Assembly (NCBI GenBank): GCA_026005055.1
Contig: BPKI01000001.1
Location: 1,116,001-1,180,000 of the forward strand
From: Lysobacterales bacterium
Lineage (GTDB): Bacteria; Pseudomonadota; Gammaproteobacteria; Xanthomonadales; BPKI01
DNA: 64,000 bases
Direction of reading: 5' to 3'
Below the pieces are notes generated by a model. That model ran no database searches. It was not told the origin of the DNA and worked only from the letters and a program-made list of their open reading frames with translations. Positions 52,529 through 61,760 of this stretch are shown in pieces (within the stretch, counting starts at the first letter, position 1; each line of letters starts with the position of its first letter). A program made the translations under genes and the position numbers.

Positions 52529-53326
52529 ATGCGTCCCTATCACGAGCTGATCGAGCGCATCCTCGCCGCCGGCGAGCGGCGCGAGGACCGCACCGGTGTC
52601 GGCACTCTCTCGATCTTCGGCCACCAGATGCGCTTCGACCTCGGCGAGGGTTTCCCCTTGCTCACCACCAAGAAGCTGCACGTCAAATCCATCGTGCACG
52701 AGCTTCTCTGGTTCCTACGTGGCGAAACCAACGTCCGTTCACTCCAAGCCGAAGGCGTTTCCATCTGGAACGAATGGGCCGACCCCGAGGGTGAACTCGG
52801 CCCCATCTACGGCAAACAGTGGCGAAGCTGGCAAGGCTGCGATGGGCGGGTGCACGACCAAATCGCATGGGTCGAGGCCGAGATTCGCCGAAACCCCTCC
52901 TCAAGACGCCTGTTGGTCTCGGCCTGGAACGTGGGCGAGCTCGATCGGATGGCGCTTCCACCCTGCCACGTCCTCTTCCAGTTCTACGTCCACCGAGACG
53001 GAAGACTCTCCTGCCAGCTCTATCAGCGTTCAGCCGACGTCTTCCTCGGCGTGCCCTTCAACATCGCCTCCTACGCCCTGCTCACCTCGATGCTCGCGCA
53101 CACCACCGGGCTCAAACCGGGCCTCTTCATCCACACCCTGGGCGATGCTCACCTCTACCTCAACCACCTCGAGCAGGCGCGAATGCTGCTCTCGCGCGAA
53201 CCCTACCCGCCGCCGACCCTGCGCCTCAACCCCGACGTCCGCTCGATCCTCGATTTCCGCTACGAGGACATCCTCATCGAGAACTACCGCTGCCATCCCC
53301 CCATCCGCGCGGAGGTCGCGGTCTGA
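52529..53326 (+). CDS. thyA: Thymidylate synthase ThyA
   Basis: A 265-residue enzyme that methylates dUMP using methylenetetrahydrofolate. The catalytic Cys146 is in [13 protein letters not shown], the folate and dUMP sites are seen in [20 protein letters not shown], and the C-terminal IRAEVAV closes the site. The length equals that of E. coli ThyA. Dihydrofolate reductase, which recycles its product, is encoded 1.2 kb downstream on the same strand. Confidence 0.98.
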   Translation: MRPYHELIERILAAGERREDRTGVGTLSIFGHQMRFDLGEGFPLLTTKKLHVKSIVHELLWFLRGETNVRSLQAEGVSIWNEWADPEGELGPIYGKQWRSWQGCDGRVHDQIAWVEAEIRRNPSSRRLLVSAWNVGELDRMALPPCHVLFQFYVHRDGRLSCQLYQRSADVFLGVPFNIASYALLTSMLAHTTGLKPGLFIHTLGDAHLYLNHLEQARMLLSREPYPPPTLRLNPDVRSILDFRYEDILIENYRCHPPIRAEVAV

Positions 53327-54116
53327 GACCGGCGAGCGGCTCCGGCAAGGGGGCCGCCTCCGCCTCTCGTGAGCGTTCGGGTGTTCGAGAAGGGGTTGCT
53401 CGCGCCCCGGGAAAGCGTCGCGATGCCGTTTCCTCGAGGCATGAGCGAAGGCCGACTCGCAGGTCTTCGCAGAAGCTCGCCCCCTGGCCACCGAGCAGCG
53501 CCTGGCCGCGGGAGTCACGCAGTTGGCTCCGCGGCGAAGTCCGCTCCCGAGGCCTGAATTGGAGGGGCGTGGCTTCGCCCCGCCGCGCCGGGGCAGGGGA
53601 GCAGCCTGGACCGTGGCCTTCGAGAGATCGGCCCTGGCGGGGGTGGACGCGGTTCGGGAAAGCGGCTCGGAAAGGGCGGAGGGGGACTGCGCTTTCGATC
53701 GCGGTGCCTCCTCCGCGTCCTTCAGGAGTTGGTCGATGACGCACGTCCACCTGCCGCTCAAACAGCTTCGGACCTCGGCACCGCCCGCGTGAGCGGGGTG
53801 ATGAGTCTCCGAGGAGTCGTCGAGCTCTCCGCACGACAGATCCGAGCGTGAGCGATGCTCCGAGGCGCGAGGATTCCCGCGGGTCCGGTGGGGATCGTCC
53901 CCGCGCGGCTTTCCTCCCTCCCCCTGGCCGAGGGGCGTTCTATGCCGGATCAGGCTCTCGGTGTCCCCGCGGCAGCCCGGCAAGGACCTGCCGCCGCACC
54001 GCGCTGCCTCCACCGATCGCCGGTGCCGAGGCGGATGCCTTTGCCGTATCGTTTCTGGCGATGATGGTCGGGCTTCACCGACGGCTATCCGAACCGAGCG
54101 AGGAGGGAGGCAGGGC
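53327..54116. other. Gap of 790 bp without a recognisable gene
   Basis: This is the longest gap in the window. It has a 6-bp stem with a six-base loop (GGGGCG/CGCCCC, 53564-53581) and several short open readings of about 60-90 codons with arginine- and proline-rich composition, none resembling a known protein. A strong AGGAGGGAGG ribosome site at its right end belongs to the next gene. Confidence 0.55.
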
Positions 54117-54575
54117 ATGATCCGCATGGTCCTTTCGCTGGTTTTGGGCGTAGGCCTTCCCAGCTTGGCTTCGGCTTGCATCTTCGACACCGACTGCGAG
54201 ATCGGAAGTCGCTGTCTCAAGCCGCGCGGTGCGCTCCACGGCGTCTGCGCCGGGGGTCTGGAGCCGGGCCGTCCGGCTTGGTCGGAAGTCGAGCCCGATC
54301 CGCTCGAGCTCGATCCGGGGCATGGCGTGGGCTGCCGCTTCGATACGGACTGCGGCCCGGGGCTTCGCTGCGCGAAGGAGCCGGCGTCAGCGCGCGGCGT
54401 ATGCATGTCGCTCGACTTCGAGCGGCGTTTGATCCGCGATTCGGCCGGTTGGAGCCGCGAGCCTCACGAAGAGCGCCGTACACGGCCGTGCCTCTCGCGC
54501 TTCGATTGCGGTTTCGGTGAGCTCTGTCTCAGCCGCCGTGGCTTCGGACCGGGGCGATGCATGAAGAGCCGCTGA
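54117..54575 (+). CDS. Small exported protein with three exact cysteine repeats
   Basis: A 152-residue protein with a signal peptide (residues 1-20, LSLVLGVGLPSLASA). The mature part has exactly twelve cysteines, in three sets with identical spacing C-x5-C-x5-C-x10-C: 21/27/33/44, 73/79/85/96 and 125/131/137/148. The sets are exactly 52 residues apart. Each reads roughly CxFDTDCxxGxRC then GVC. Cys21 is the first mature residue; ASAC is a poor lipobox, so lipidation is uncertain. The pattern points to small disulfide-stabilised modules. No family was recognised. The last 19 bp overlap folA, which suggests co-expression. Confidence 0.8.
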   Translation: MIRMVLSLVLGVGLPSLASACIFDTDCEIGSRCLKPRGALHGVCAGGLEPGRPAWSEVEPDPLELDPGHGVGCRFDTDCGPGLRCAKEPASARGVCMSLDFERRLIRDSAGWSREPHEERRTRPCLSRFDCGFGELCLSRRGFGPGRCMKSR

Positions 54576-55060
54576 GCATCGCGCTGATCGCCGCCCACGA
54601 CCGCAGGCGGGCGATCGGAAAAGCCGGGCGTCTGCCTTGGCATCTGCCGGCCGATCTTCGCCGCTTCAAGGCGCTCACCGTGGGCCATCCAGTGGTGATG
54701 GGCCGTCGCACCTTCGAATCCATCGGACGGGCCTTGCCCGGGCGAAGGAATCTCGTCCTCTCGCGCTCCTCCTTCCCGCTACCCGATGAGGTCGAGCGAG
54801 TCGCTTCGCCAGAGGAGGCTTGCGAACGGGTGCGCAGGGGCACGTTGTGGGTGATCGGCGGAGAACAGACCTACCGGCTCTTCCTGCCCCTCGCGGATCG
54901 GCTGGAGATCACCGAGGTGGAGACGGAGACGGAGGGTGCCGATGCGTGGTTTCCAGAGATCGCCGAGCCGCAGTGGAAACTGCTCGCGTGCGAGGCGCGG
55001 CCGGCCGATGCCGAGAACCCCCACCCGATGCGTTTCCTGAGCTTGCGCCGTCGCGGCTAG
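54557..55060 (+). CDS. folA: Dihydrofolate reductase FolA
   Basis: A 167-residue enzyme that reduces dihydrofolate with NADPH. The N-terminal SIALIAAHDRRRAIGKAGRL, the catalytic Asp33 in LPADLRRFKAL, the NADPH site MGRRTFESIGRALPGRRN and VIGGEQTYRLFL are all intact. The ATG lies 19 bp inside the preceding gene. It supports the thyA reaction upstream. It overlaps the convergent apaH by four bases. Confidence 0.97.
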   Translation: MHEEPLSIALIAAHDRRRAIGKAGRLPWHLPADLRRFKALTVGHPVVMGRRTFESIGRALPGRRNLVLSRSSFPLPDEVERVASPEEACERVRRGTLWVIGGEQTYRLFLPLADRLEITEVETETEGADAWFPEIAEPQWKLLACEARPADAENPHPMRFLSLRRRG

Positions 55061-55899
55061 TCCCCGGCGGGACAGCGCTCGCGATGCGCCGGGACCGAAA
55101 CGATCCGCGGCAGCGGGGCCGGATCGTCGAGCCGGAGCGCGGTGAGGTGCCCGCCCCAGACGCAGCCGGTGTCGATGCCGAAGACGCCGCAGCCGATGAA
55201 CAGGCCGAGCGTGGACCAGTGACCGCACACGATGCGCGTCTCACGCCGCTTCGTTCCGGGTACGGCGAACCAAGGGTAGTAGCCGGGTTTCTGACTGCCG
55301 GGCGCGCCCTTGCTCTTGAAGTCGATGCGGCCGCGCTCGTCGCAATAGCGTAGACGCGTGAGCACGTTGATGATCGCGCGCAGCCGGGCGATGCCTTTGA
55401 GCCCATCCTGGAAGGCGGCGGGTTTGTCTCCGAACATGCGAGAGAGGAGCTCGCGCTGTCGCGGCCCAGCGAGGGCGCGCTCGACCTCGCCCGCCAGCGC
55501 GAGGGTCTTCTCGACGCTCCAGCGCGGATCCAGGCCGGCGTGGACCATGAGCCAACCGAGCTCAGGGTCGTGGTGCGCCAGCTTGCGCGTCCGAAGCCAT
55601 TCGAGGAGTTGAGGACCGTCCTCCGCGTGGAGGATGCGAGCGAACTCCTCCCGCACCCTTCCACGGGGCCGAGAGTAGGCGACGGCCAGGAGGCTGAGAT
55701 CGTGATTGCCGAGGGTCACAATCGCGCGCTCGCCGAGGGCTCGTACTCTTCGCAGCACCTCGAGCGAACGCCCGCCGCGGTTGACCAGATCGCCGCAGAA
55801 CCACAGCTGGTCGCGTCCGGGGTCGAAGGCGATGGCGGCGAGCAGTTCCTGAAGCTCCTCGTCGCATCCTTGGACGTCGCCGATCGCCCAAACCGCCAT
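55057..55899 (-). CDS. apaH: Diadenosine tetraphosphatase ApaH
   Basis: A 280-residue metallophosphatase that splits Ap4A symmetrically and removes Np4A caps from RNA. The metal motifs are MAVWAIGDVQGC, GDLVNRGGRSLEVL, TLGNHD and MVHAGLDPRW. It is two bases after apaG, in the conserved rsmA-apaG-apaH order. Confidence 0.97.
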   Translation of the reverse strand: MAVWAIGDVQGCDEELQELLAAIAFDPGRDQLWFCGDLVNRGGRSLEVLRRVRALGERAIVTLGNHDLSLLAVAYSRPRGRVREEFARILHAEDGPQLLEWLRTRKLAHHDPELGWLMVHAGLDPRWSVEKTLALAGEVERALAGPRQRELLSRMFGDKPAAFQDGLKGIARLRAIINVLTRLRYCDERGRIDFKSKGAPGSQKPGYYPWFAVPGTKRRETRIVCGHWSTLGLFIGCGVFGIDTGCVWGGHLTALRLDDPAPLPRIVSVPAHRERCPAGD

Positions 55900-55901
55900 C
55901 G

Positions 55902-56282
55902 TCAGTGGATGACGCGCGGTACGGCGAGCCGGAAGGGAGGGATCGGCGCGAGGAAGCGGGTGCCGTCCTCCGCCAGCATCTCGTAGCTGCCCCGCATGCT
56001 GCCGACGGCAGTCTCCAGCACGGCTCCGGAGGTGTACTCGTAACGCTGACCGGGTTCGAGTCGCGGTTGCTCGCCGACCACGCCCTCGCCGCGAACCTCC
56101 TGCACCTTACCGTTGCCGTCGACGATGATCCAATGCCTTCTCAGCAGTTGGGCCGCGATGCGCCCGGTGTTGAGCAGGCGCACGGTATAGGCGAAGACGT
56201 AACGGTTCTCGCGCGGATCCGATTGATCGGGGAGGTAACGCGAATCGACTCGAACCTCGATGGCGTATAAAGGATCGCTCAT
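55902..56282 (-). CDS. apaG: ApaG domain protein
   Basis: A 126-residue protein with the fibronectin-like ApaG fold: NRYVFAYTVRLLNTGRIAAQ, HWIIVDGNGKVQEVRGEGVV and SMRGSYEMLAEDG are family-typical blocks. Its biochemical role is not settled; it is nearly always linked to apaH and rsmA. It follows rsmA by nine bases. Confidence 0.96.
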   Translation of the reverse strand: MSDPLYAIEVRVDSRYLPDQSDPRENRYVFAYTVRLLNTGRIAAQLLRRHWIIVDGNGKVQEVRGEGVVGEQPRLEPGQRYEYTSGAVLETAVGSMRGSYEMLAEDGTRFLAPIPPFRLAVPRVIH

Positions 56283-56291
56283 ACGTACGGA

Positions 56292-57095
56292 TTATAGTTC
56301 GCGGACGGTGGTGCGCTCGTGGAGAGCGAGGGAAAGCCTGCACCAGTCGCTCACCGGGATCGTCTCGGGACGACGCACGGGGTCGATGCCGAGCGCCATC
56401 AGCAGATGTCGATCGGCGAGGCCGGAGAGGGCGTTGGCGAGGGTTTTGCGCCGCTGGGCGAAAGCCTGGCGGAGCAGCCTTTCGAGGGTTTCGCGGTGAG
56501 CCTCGGGGCGGCGCTCGGGTGGCAGCGGGATCAGCCGGACGAAAGTCGATTCGACCTTCGGCGGCGGTCGGAAGCAGCCGGGTGCGACGCGGAACAGCGC
56601 CTCCACGTGGCACAGGCTCTGCACGGCCACGCTCAGTCGACCGAAGGTCTTGCCTCCCGGCGCCGCGGTCATGCGCTCGACCACCTCGCGCTGGAGCATG
56701 AAGTGCATGTCCTCGATCGCATCGAGCTGAGTCAGGCAGCGAAACAGAATCGGGCTCGAGACGAGGTAGGGCAGGTTGCCGACGACCCGCAGCCGACCGT
56801 TCCCGGCGAGCGCCCGGAGGTCGATGCGGAGCGCATCGCCGTGGATGAGCTCGAGCGTTCCCTCAGACCGCGCTTTTTCCGCCAGCGGCCCCAGCACCTC
56901 GCGATCGAGCTCGATCGCGGTGAGCGAACCGGCGGCGCGAAGCAGCGGCAAGGTGAGGGCGCCGAGGCCGGGACCGATCTCGAGGATCCGCTGGCCGGGC
57001 GCGGGCGCGATGGCGCGGACGATCCGCTCGATGGTGCCAGGATCGTGCAGGAAGTGCTGACCGAGGCGCTTCTTGGGCAGGGGCTCGCCTGGCAT
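56292..57095 (-). CDS. rsmA: 16S rRNA dimethyladenosine methyltransferase RsmA (KsgA)
   Basis: A 267-residue enzyme that dimethylates two adenosines near the 3' end of 16S rRNA. It starts with the family signature KKRLGQHFLHDPGTIERIV, has the SAM motif EIGPGLGALTLPLL and the target-base motif NLPYLVSSPI. The ATG giving MPGEPLPKKR is preferred to longer readings. It diverges from lptD across about 80 bp. Confidence 0.97.
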   Translation of the reverse strand: MPGEPLPKKRLGQHFLHDPGTIERIVRAIAPAPGQRILEIGPGLGALTLPLLRAAGSLTAIELDREVLGPLAEKARSEGTLELIHGDALRIDLRALAGNGRLRVVGNLPYLVSSPILFRCLTQLDAIEDMHFMLQREVVERMTAAPGGKTFGRLSVAVQSLCHVEALFRVAPGCFRPPPKVESTFVRLIPLPPERRPEAHRETLERLLRQAFAQRRKTLANALSGLADRHLLMALGIDPVRRPETIPVSDWCRLSLALHERTTVREL

Positions 57096-57175
57096 CGCGG
57101 CGGCGCGTCGCGGCCGATTGCCGGTCTTCGGGGAATCCCGTAAGTTTAGCCGCCGTTTCCCGAGGCACGCTGCCT

Positions 57176-59437
57176 TTGGCGAGGGTCTCACGCCCGGTTC
57201 TCTTCCTGCTGCTGTTCCTCGGCACGGCGGCGACGGCGGTGAAGGCGCAGGTCTGCCTTCTGGGCAAGCCCTGCGACCCGGCCTATTGGCGTCTCTGCCG
57301 GAGCCAGTCTCTGCTCGGCGGCGGTCCGGGAGCGGAAGTCGAAGGGGTAGGCACCGATTCGCGGCAGAGGGCTCCGGTGCTGATTTCCGCCGCCACCGTC
57401 GAACGCGACGAGCAGGAGCTCTACCGCCTCACGGGAGCGGTCGAATTCTCTCGCGCCGATCAGCGTCTCAGCACCGAAAGCCTGCTTTACGACGCCCGTA
57501 CGCAACGCTTCCTCGGCGAGCGGCCGCTGCTCTACCGCGATCGAAGCCTGGTCGCCGCCAGCGCCCGGGGCGAGGGTTCGCTCGCCGAGGAGCGGGCGGT
57601 GTTCGAGGACATCCGCTACGAGCTGGTCGGAACGCGCGGCAGCGGCGAGGCCGTGCGGATTCGGCGCGAGCCGGGGGAGCGAAGCATCCTCGAGCAGGTC
57701 ACCTTCAGCACTTGCGATCTCGACGACCGGCGTTGGGAGTTCAGCGCCCGGGAGATCGAGCTCGACCACGCAAGCGGCTGGGGCGAGGGGCGCGACTTGA
57801 GCCTGCGCGTGGGCGGCGTTCCGATCCTCTGGGCCCCGTACTGGCGATTCCCGCTCGATGATCGCCGACGCAGTGGCTTCCTGACGCCGGTGCTCGGCTC
57901 CTCGAGCAACAACGGAATCGACCTCACCGTTCCTTACTATCTGAACCTCGCGCCGAACTACGACGCCACCCTCGCCCTGCGCCTTATCGGCGGACGCGGC
58001 GGGATGTTCATGGGCGAGAGCCGCTACCTCACCCGGCGTGAGCGAGGGGAGTTCGAGCTCACGCTGCTGCCGAGCGATCGCGATTTCGGGACCCGCCGTT
58101 GGTCATGGATGGTCCGCCACGACGGGCGCTATGGCGAGGGCTGGAACCTGCATGCCCGCCTCGCTCGCGTCTCCGATCGCAGCTATTTCGAGGACTTCGG
58201 CGACTCGGTCACGCGCACCGCGACCCGTTTGCTTTACAGCCGGGCGGCTCTCGAGCGGCGCTTCGGCCCGCTGCGCGCCGAGCTCAGTGCGGATGCCTGG
58301 CAGGTCACCGACCCGCTGTTCCCGGCCGGCGCCGAGCCCTACGCCCGCCGGCCGCGGATTTGGGTCGAGGGGCGCCAGGGGCTCGGGGGTGGGCTGGAGA
58401 GCTTCCTCGCCGCCGAGCTGGTGTCCTTCCGCAAGGATGGCGCGCTCGAAGGCGAGCGCGCGGACCTTCTCGCCGGGTTGGCCTGGAACCTCGAGCGCGC
58501 CTTCGGCTTCCTCCGCCCCGAACTCGCCTATCGTCACACCGTCTATCGTCTCGACCGGAGGAACCTGCCGAAGCCCGAACGCAGCCTGCCGATCGCCAGC
58601 CTCAAGGCCGGACTGTTCTTCGAGCGCGACGCCACGCTTTTCGGCCGCCGCTTCCTGCACACCCTGGAGCCGAAGCTGCATTACCTCTACGTTCCTTTCC
58701 GCGCCCAGGACGATCTTCCGATCTTCGACACCGCGGCACCAGCCTTCTCCGCCGCGCAGCTCTTCCGTACCAACCGCTTCGTCGGCGCCGACCGGCAGGG
58801 CGATGCCGATCAGCTCGCCTGGATGGTGGATCAGCGTCTGATCGACGGGCTCGGCCGCGAGCGCGCCGTGCTCTCCTTGGGCCAGATCCACTACCGCAAA
58901 CCACCGCGGGTGGGCCTTCCCTCCGAGCCGCTGCCGGGACCCTCCCGCTCGCCCTGGGTCGCGGAGCTCGATCTCGCGCTCGACCGCCGCTGGCGGCTCG
59001 TGCTTTCCGAGCAGTGGGACGGTGAGCGAGATCGAAGCGAGTTCACGGCCGCCCGCATCGAGTACCGCAATCCGCCCGCGCAAGAGGGGCGGATCGGGCT
59101 CGTCGCCGCTTTGTCTTACCGTTTCCGACGGGACTTCCTCGAGCAATACGATCTCTCGCTGTTGCTTCCCTTCGGTGAGCACTGGCGCGGATTCGCGCGC
59201 TGGAACTACTCGACCCGCGATCGCCAGACGATGGAGGCGCTCCTCGGCGTCGAATACGAGACCTGTTGCACGGCGTGGCGTTTCATGGCCAGGCGCTATC
59301 TGCGTAACGTGCAGGGCGATTTCAACAACGGGATCTGGCTGGAGCTCGAACTGAAGGGCGTCGGCAGCCTCGGGCGCAAGGCGGCGCCTCTGCTCGAGCG
59401 TGCTATCCTTGGCTACGGCTCGCGACCGTGGGATTGA
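57176..59437 (+). CDS. lptD: LPS assembly outer-membrane protein LptD
   Basis: A 753-residue barrel that inserts lipopolysaccharide in the outer leaflet. It has a signal peptide (LFLLLFLGTAATAVKA), the periplasmic OstA/jellyroll domain (residues about 60-190) and the large LptD barrel. Cysteines in VCLLGKPCD, RLC, FSTCDLDDRRW and the C-terminal YETCCTAW supply the disulfides needed for LptD folding; the adjacent pair near the C-terminus is as in E. coli. Only a TTG start is available before the signal peptide. surA follows, as in most gammaproteobacteria. Confidence 0.96.
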   Translation: MARVSRPVLFLLLFLGTAATAVKAQVCLLGKPCDPAYWRLCRSQSLLGGGPGAEVEGVGTDSRQRAPVLISAATVERDEQELYRLTGAVEFSRADQRLSTESLLYDARTQRFLGERPLLYRDRSLVAASARGEGSLAEERAVFEDIRYELVGTRGSGEAVRIRREPGERSILEQVTFSTCDLDDRRWEFSAREIELDHASGWGEGRDLSLRVGGVPILWAPYWRFPLDDRRRSGFLTPVLGSSSNNGIDLTVPYYLNLAPNYDATLALRLIGGRGGMFMGESRYLTRRERGEFELTLLPSDRDFGTRRWSWMVRHDGRYGEGWNLHARLARVSDRSYFEDFGDSVTRTATRLLYSRAALERRFGPLRAELSADAWQVTDPLFPAGAEPYARRPRIWVEGRQGLGGGLESFLAAELVSFRKDGALEGERADLLAGLAWNLERAFGFLRPELAYRHTVYRLDRRNLPKPERSLPIASLKAGLFFERDATLFGRRFLHTLEPKLHYLYVPFRAQDDLPIFDTAAPAFSAAQLFRTNRFVGADRQGDADQLAWMVDQRLIDGLGRERAVLSLGQIHYRKPPRVGLPSEPLPGPSRSPWVAELDLALDRRWRLVLSEQWDGERDRSEFTAARIEYRNPPAQEGRIGLVAALSYRFRRDFLEQYDLSLLLPFGEHWRGFARWNYSTRDRQTMEALLGVEYETCCTAWRFMARRYLRNVQGDFNNGIWLELELKGVGSLGRKAAPLLERAILGYGSRPWD

Positions 59438-59484
59438 GGTCCCGAGCCTGGCCCGCCGAAGCCTCCTTCGATCGAACCCACCCG

Positions 59485-60777
59485 ATGCCGAAATCCCTCC
59501 TCCTCGTCCTTTCGCTGCTCCTTGGGCTCCCCCTCGCTTCGCGTGCATCCGCCGAGGAACTTGATGCGATCGTGGCCGTAGTCGACGAGCAGGTGATCCT
59601 GAGGAGCGAGCTCGACCGCGCGCTCGCCAATGTACGCGAGCGCTACAAAGGCGAGCCGGAGAGGCTGCCGCCGCCGGCGGTGCTCGAGCGACAGGTGCTC
59701 GAGAGCTTGATCATGCTCAAACTGCAGGTCGCGCGCGCCCAGGCGGCGGGCATCCGCATCGGCGAGGGCGAGCTCGACCAGGCGATCGCGATGGTGGCCA
59801 ATCAGTACCGCATGGGTATCGGCGACCTGCGGCGGGCGCTCGAGGCCGACGGGTTTTCATGGGAGGAGTATCGCGAGACCCTGCGCGAGGAGCTGATGGT
59901 GCAGCGCCTCAGGCAGCGCGTCATTCAGAGCCGGGTTTCGGTCTCGGAGACCGAGGTGGACATCCTGCTGGCCTCGGATGCGCTCAAGCGCGGCGAGGTG
60001 CGCATCGCCCACATCCTCATCGCGATTCCGCCCGGATCGGATGCCGAGACCATCGCGCTCGCCCGGCAGAAAGCCGAAGGCGTCCACCGCCTGCTCGGCG
60101 AGGGCATGGATTTTTCCGCCGCGGCGATCCGCTACTCGGATGCCCAAAACGCCCTCGAAGGCGGGGTCATCGGCTGGCGTCGCTTCGACGAGCTGCCGGA
60201 ACTCCTGGCCAATGCCGTGGCGGGTCTGGAGCCGGGCCAATACAGTCCGCCGATCCGCGGTCCGGCCGGATTCCACATCGTCAAGCTGCTCGAGCAGCGT
60301 GAACCCTCGCGTCAGGTGGTGCGCGAGTTCAAGGTGCGGCACATCCTCATCCGCGAGAACGAGCTTCGCAGCGCGGCCGCGGCCTTCGACCGCATCCGCG
60401 AGCTGAGGGCGCGGATCCTCGCCGGCGAGGATTTCCAGGCGGTGGCCCGCGAGGCCTCCGAAGACGACAGCACGCGCAACCTCGGCGGCGATCTCGGCTG
60501 GGTGCAGGCGCAGACCTTCGGTCCGCAGTTCGCGGAGGTGATCGAGCGTCTGCGCGATGGGGAGGTCAGCGATGCCTTCCGCAGCGAGAGCGGCTGGCAC
60601 ATCCTGCTGCGCGAGGCCTCGCGCGAAGTCGATCGCACCGAGGAGTATCTGCGCGCTCAGGCTCGCGACACCTTGCGCCGGCGCAAGGCCGAGGAGGAAT
60701 ACGAGCTATTCCTGCGCCAGATGCGCAACGAGGCCTTCGTCGAGATCCGCCTGGGCGAGGCCGCACAGCAGGGCTGA
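59485..60777 (+). CDS. surA: Periplasmic chaperone / peptidyl-prolyl isomerase SurA
   Basis: A 430-residue periplasmic chaperone for outer-membrane proteins including LptD. It has a signal peptide ending in ASAE, the SurA N-domain (DAIVAVVDEQVILRSELDRA) and two parvulin domains (RIAHILIAIPPGSD and VRHILIRENE, each with GGVIGWRRFDELP or GGDLGWVQAQTFG). The ATG giving MPKSLLLVLSLL is chosen for its signal peptide. The stop overlaps the pdxA start (TGATG). Confidence 0.96.
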   Translation: MPKSLLLVLSLLLGLPLASRASAEELDAIVAVVDEQVILRSELDRALANVRERYKGEPERLPPPAVLERQVLESLIMLKLQVARAQAAGIRIGEGELDQAIAMVANQYRMGIGDLRRALEADGFSWEEYRETLREELMVQRLRQRVIQSRVSVSETEVDILLASDALKRGEVRIAHILIAIPPGSDAETIALARQKAEGVHRLLGEGMDFSAAAIRYSDAQNALEGGVIGWRRFDELPELLANAVAGLEPGQYSPPIRGPAGFHIVKLLEQREPSRQVVREFKVRHILIRENELRSAAAAFDRIRELRARILAGEDFQAVAREASEDDSTRNLGGDLGWVQAQTFGPQFAEVIERLRDGEVSDAFRSESGWHILLREASREVDRTEEYLRAQARDTLRRRKAEEEYELFLRQMRNEAFVEIRLGEAAQQG

Positions 60778-61760
60778 TGCGTTTCGCCTTCACCCCCGGC
60801 GAGCCGGCCGGGATCGGCCCCGATCTCGCCGTCTTGCTCGCCCAGGAACCGCAGCGTTCGGCCGCGGTGCTTGCCATCGCCGATCCGCAGCTGCTTGCCG
60901 CCCGTGCCGCGAGTCTGGGACTGCCGTTCCGCGCCCTCGGCGAGGCCGAGGATCCCTCCCGCCCTGGCGATCTCCGGGTGCGACCGGTGCCCCTGCGTGC
61001 GCCGGTGGAGCCGGGGCGACTCGATCCGCGCAATGCGCCCTACGTGCTCGCCTGCCTGGATGAGGCCATCGGGCTTTGCCGCGAAGGGGCGAGTGAGGGG
61101 ATGCTCACCGGGCCAGTGCACAAGGGCGTCATCGTGCTTTCAGGAAAGCCTTTCACGGGGCACACCGAATACCTCGCCCGAGGCTTCGGGGTGGACCGGC
61201 CGCTGATGATGCTGCTTGCGGGAAAGCTTCGCGTGGCGCTGGCGACCACCCACCTCCCGCTCGCCGAGGTGCCTCGGGCGATCCGCCCCGAGGGACTGAC
61301 GGCGGCGCTCAGGACCCTGCTCGACGGCTTGCGGCGTTGGTTCGGCCTCCCTCGGCCGAGGGTGATGGTGCTCGGGCTCAATCCCCATGCGGGCGAGGAA
61401 GGGACGCTGGGCCGGGAGGACATCGACGTCATCGCGCCCACGATCCGCCGTTTCGCCGCGGAGGGCGAGTCCGTCTTCGGGCCTGTGGCCGCCGACACCG
61501 CCTTCGTCCCCGCGCGACTGGCCTCCTGCGATGCGGTACTCGCGATGTATCACGATCAGGGCCTGCCGGTGCTCAAGCACCTCGGTTTCGGGCGAGCGGT
61601 GAACCTGACACTCGGATTGCCCGTGCCGCGCGTCTCGGTCGATCACGGGGTGGCCTTGGATTGCGCAGGCACCGGCAGAGCCGACCCCGGCAGTCTGTTC
61701 GCGGCGCTCGAACTCGGCCTCGTCCTCGCCGAGGCCGCGCGGCGCGGCGCTAATCCATGA
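60777..61760 (+). CDS. pdxA: 4-hydroxythreonine-4-phosphate dehydrogenase PdxA
   Basis: A 327-residue NAD-dependent enzyme of pyridoxal phosphate synthesis. It starts with the family pattern FAFTPGEPAGIGPDL, and has the metal-binding GHTEYLAR, LGLNPHAGEEG and YHDQGLPVLKHLGF blocks. It is coupled to surA by a one-base overlap. In E. coli rsmA follows pdxA on the same strand; here rsmA is on the other side of lptD in the opposite direction. Confidence 0.97.
   Translation: MRFAFTPGEPAGIGPDLAVLLAQEPQRSAAVLAIADPQLLAARAASLGLPFRALGEAEDPSRPGDLRVRPVPLRAPVEPGRLDPRNAPYVLACLDEAIGLCREGASEGMLTGPVHKGVIVLSGKPFTGHTEYLARGFGVDRPLMMLLAGKLRVALATTHLPLAEVPRAIRPEGLTAALRTLLDGLRRWFGLPRPRVMVLGLNPHAGEEGTLGREDIDVIAPTIRRFAAEGESVFGPVAADTAFVPARLASCDAVLAMYHDQGLPVLKHLGFGRAVNLTLGLPVPRVSVDHGVALDCAGTGRADPGSLFAALELGLVLAEAARRGANP

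Noticed and set aside
53369-54120. Several short open readings of 60-90 codons in the gap after thyA
   Set aside because: Their composition is dominated by Arg, Pro, Ser and Gly with no domain, no consistent ribosome site and no coupling, as expected from chance in GC-rich DNA.
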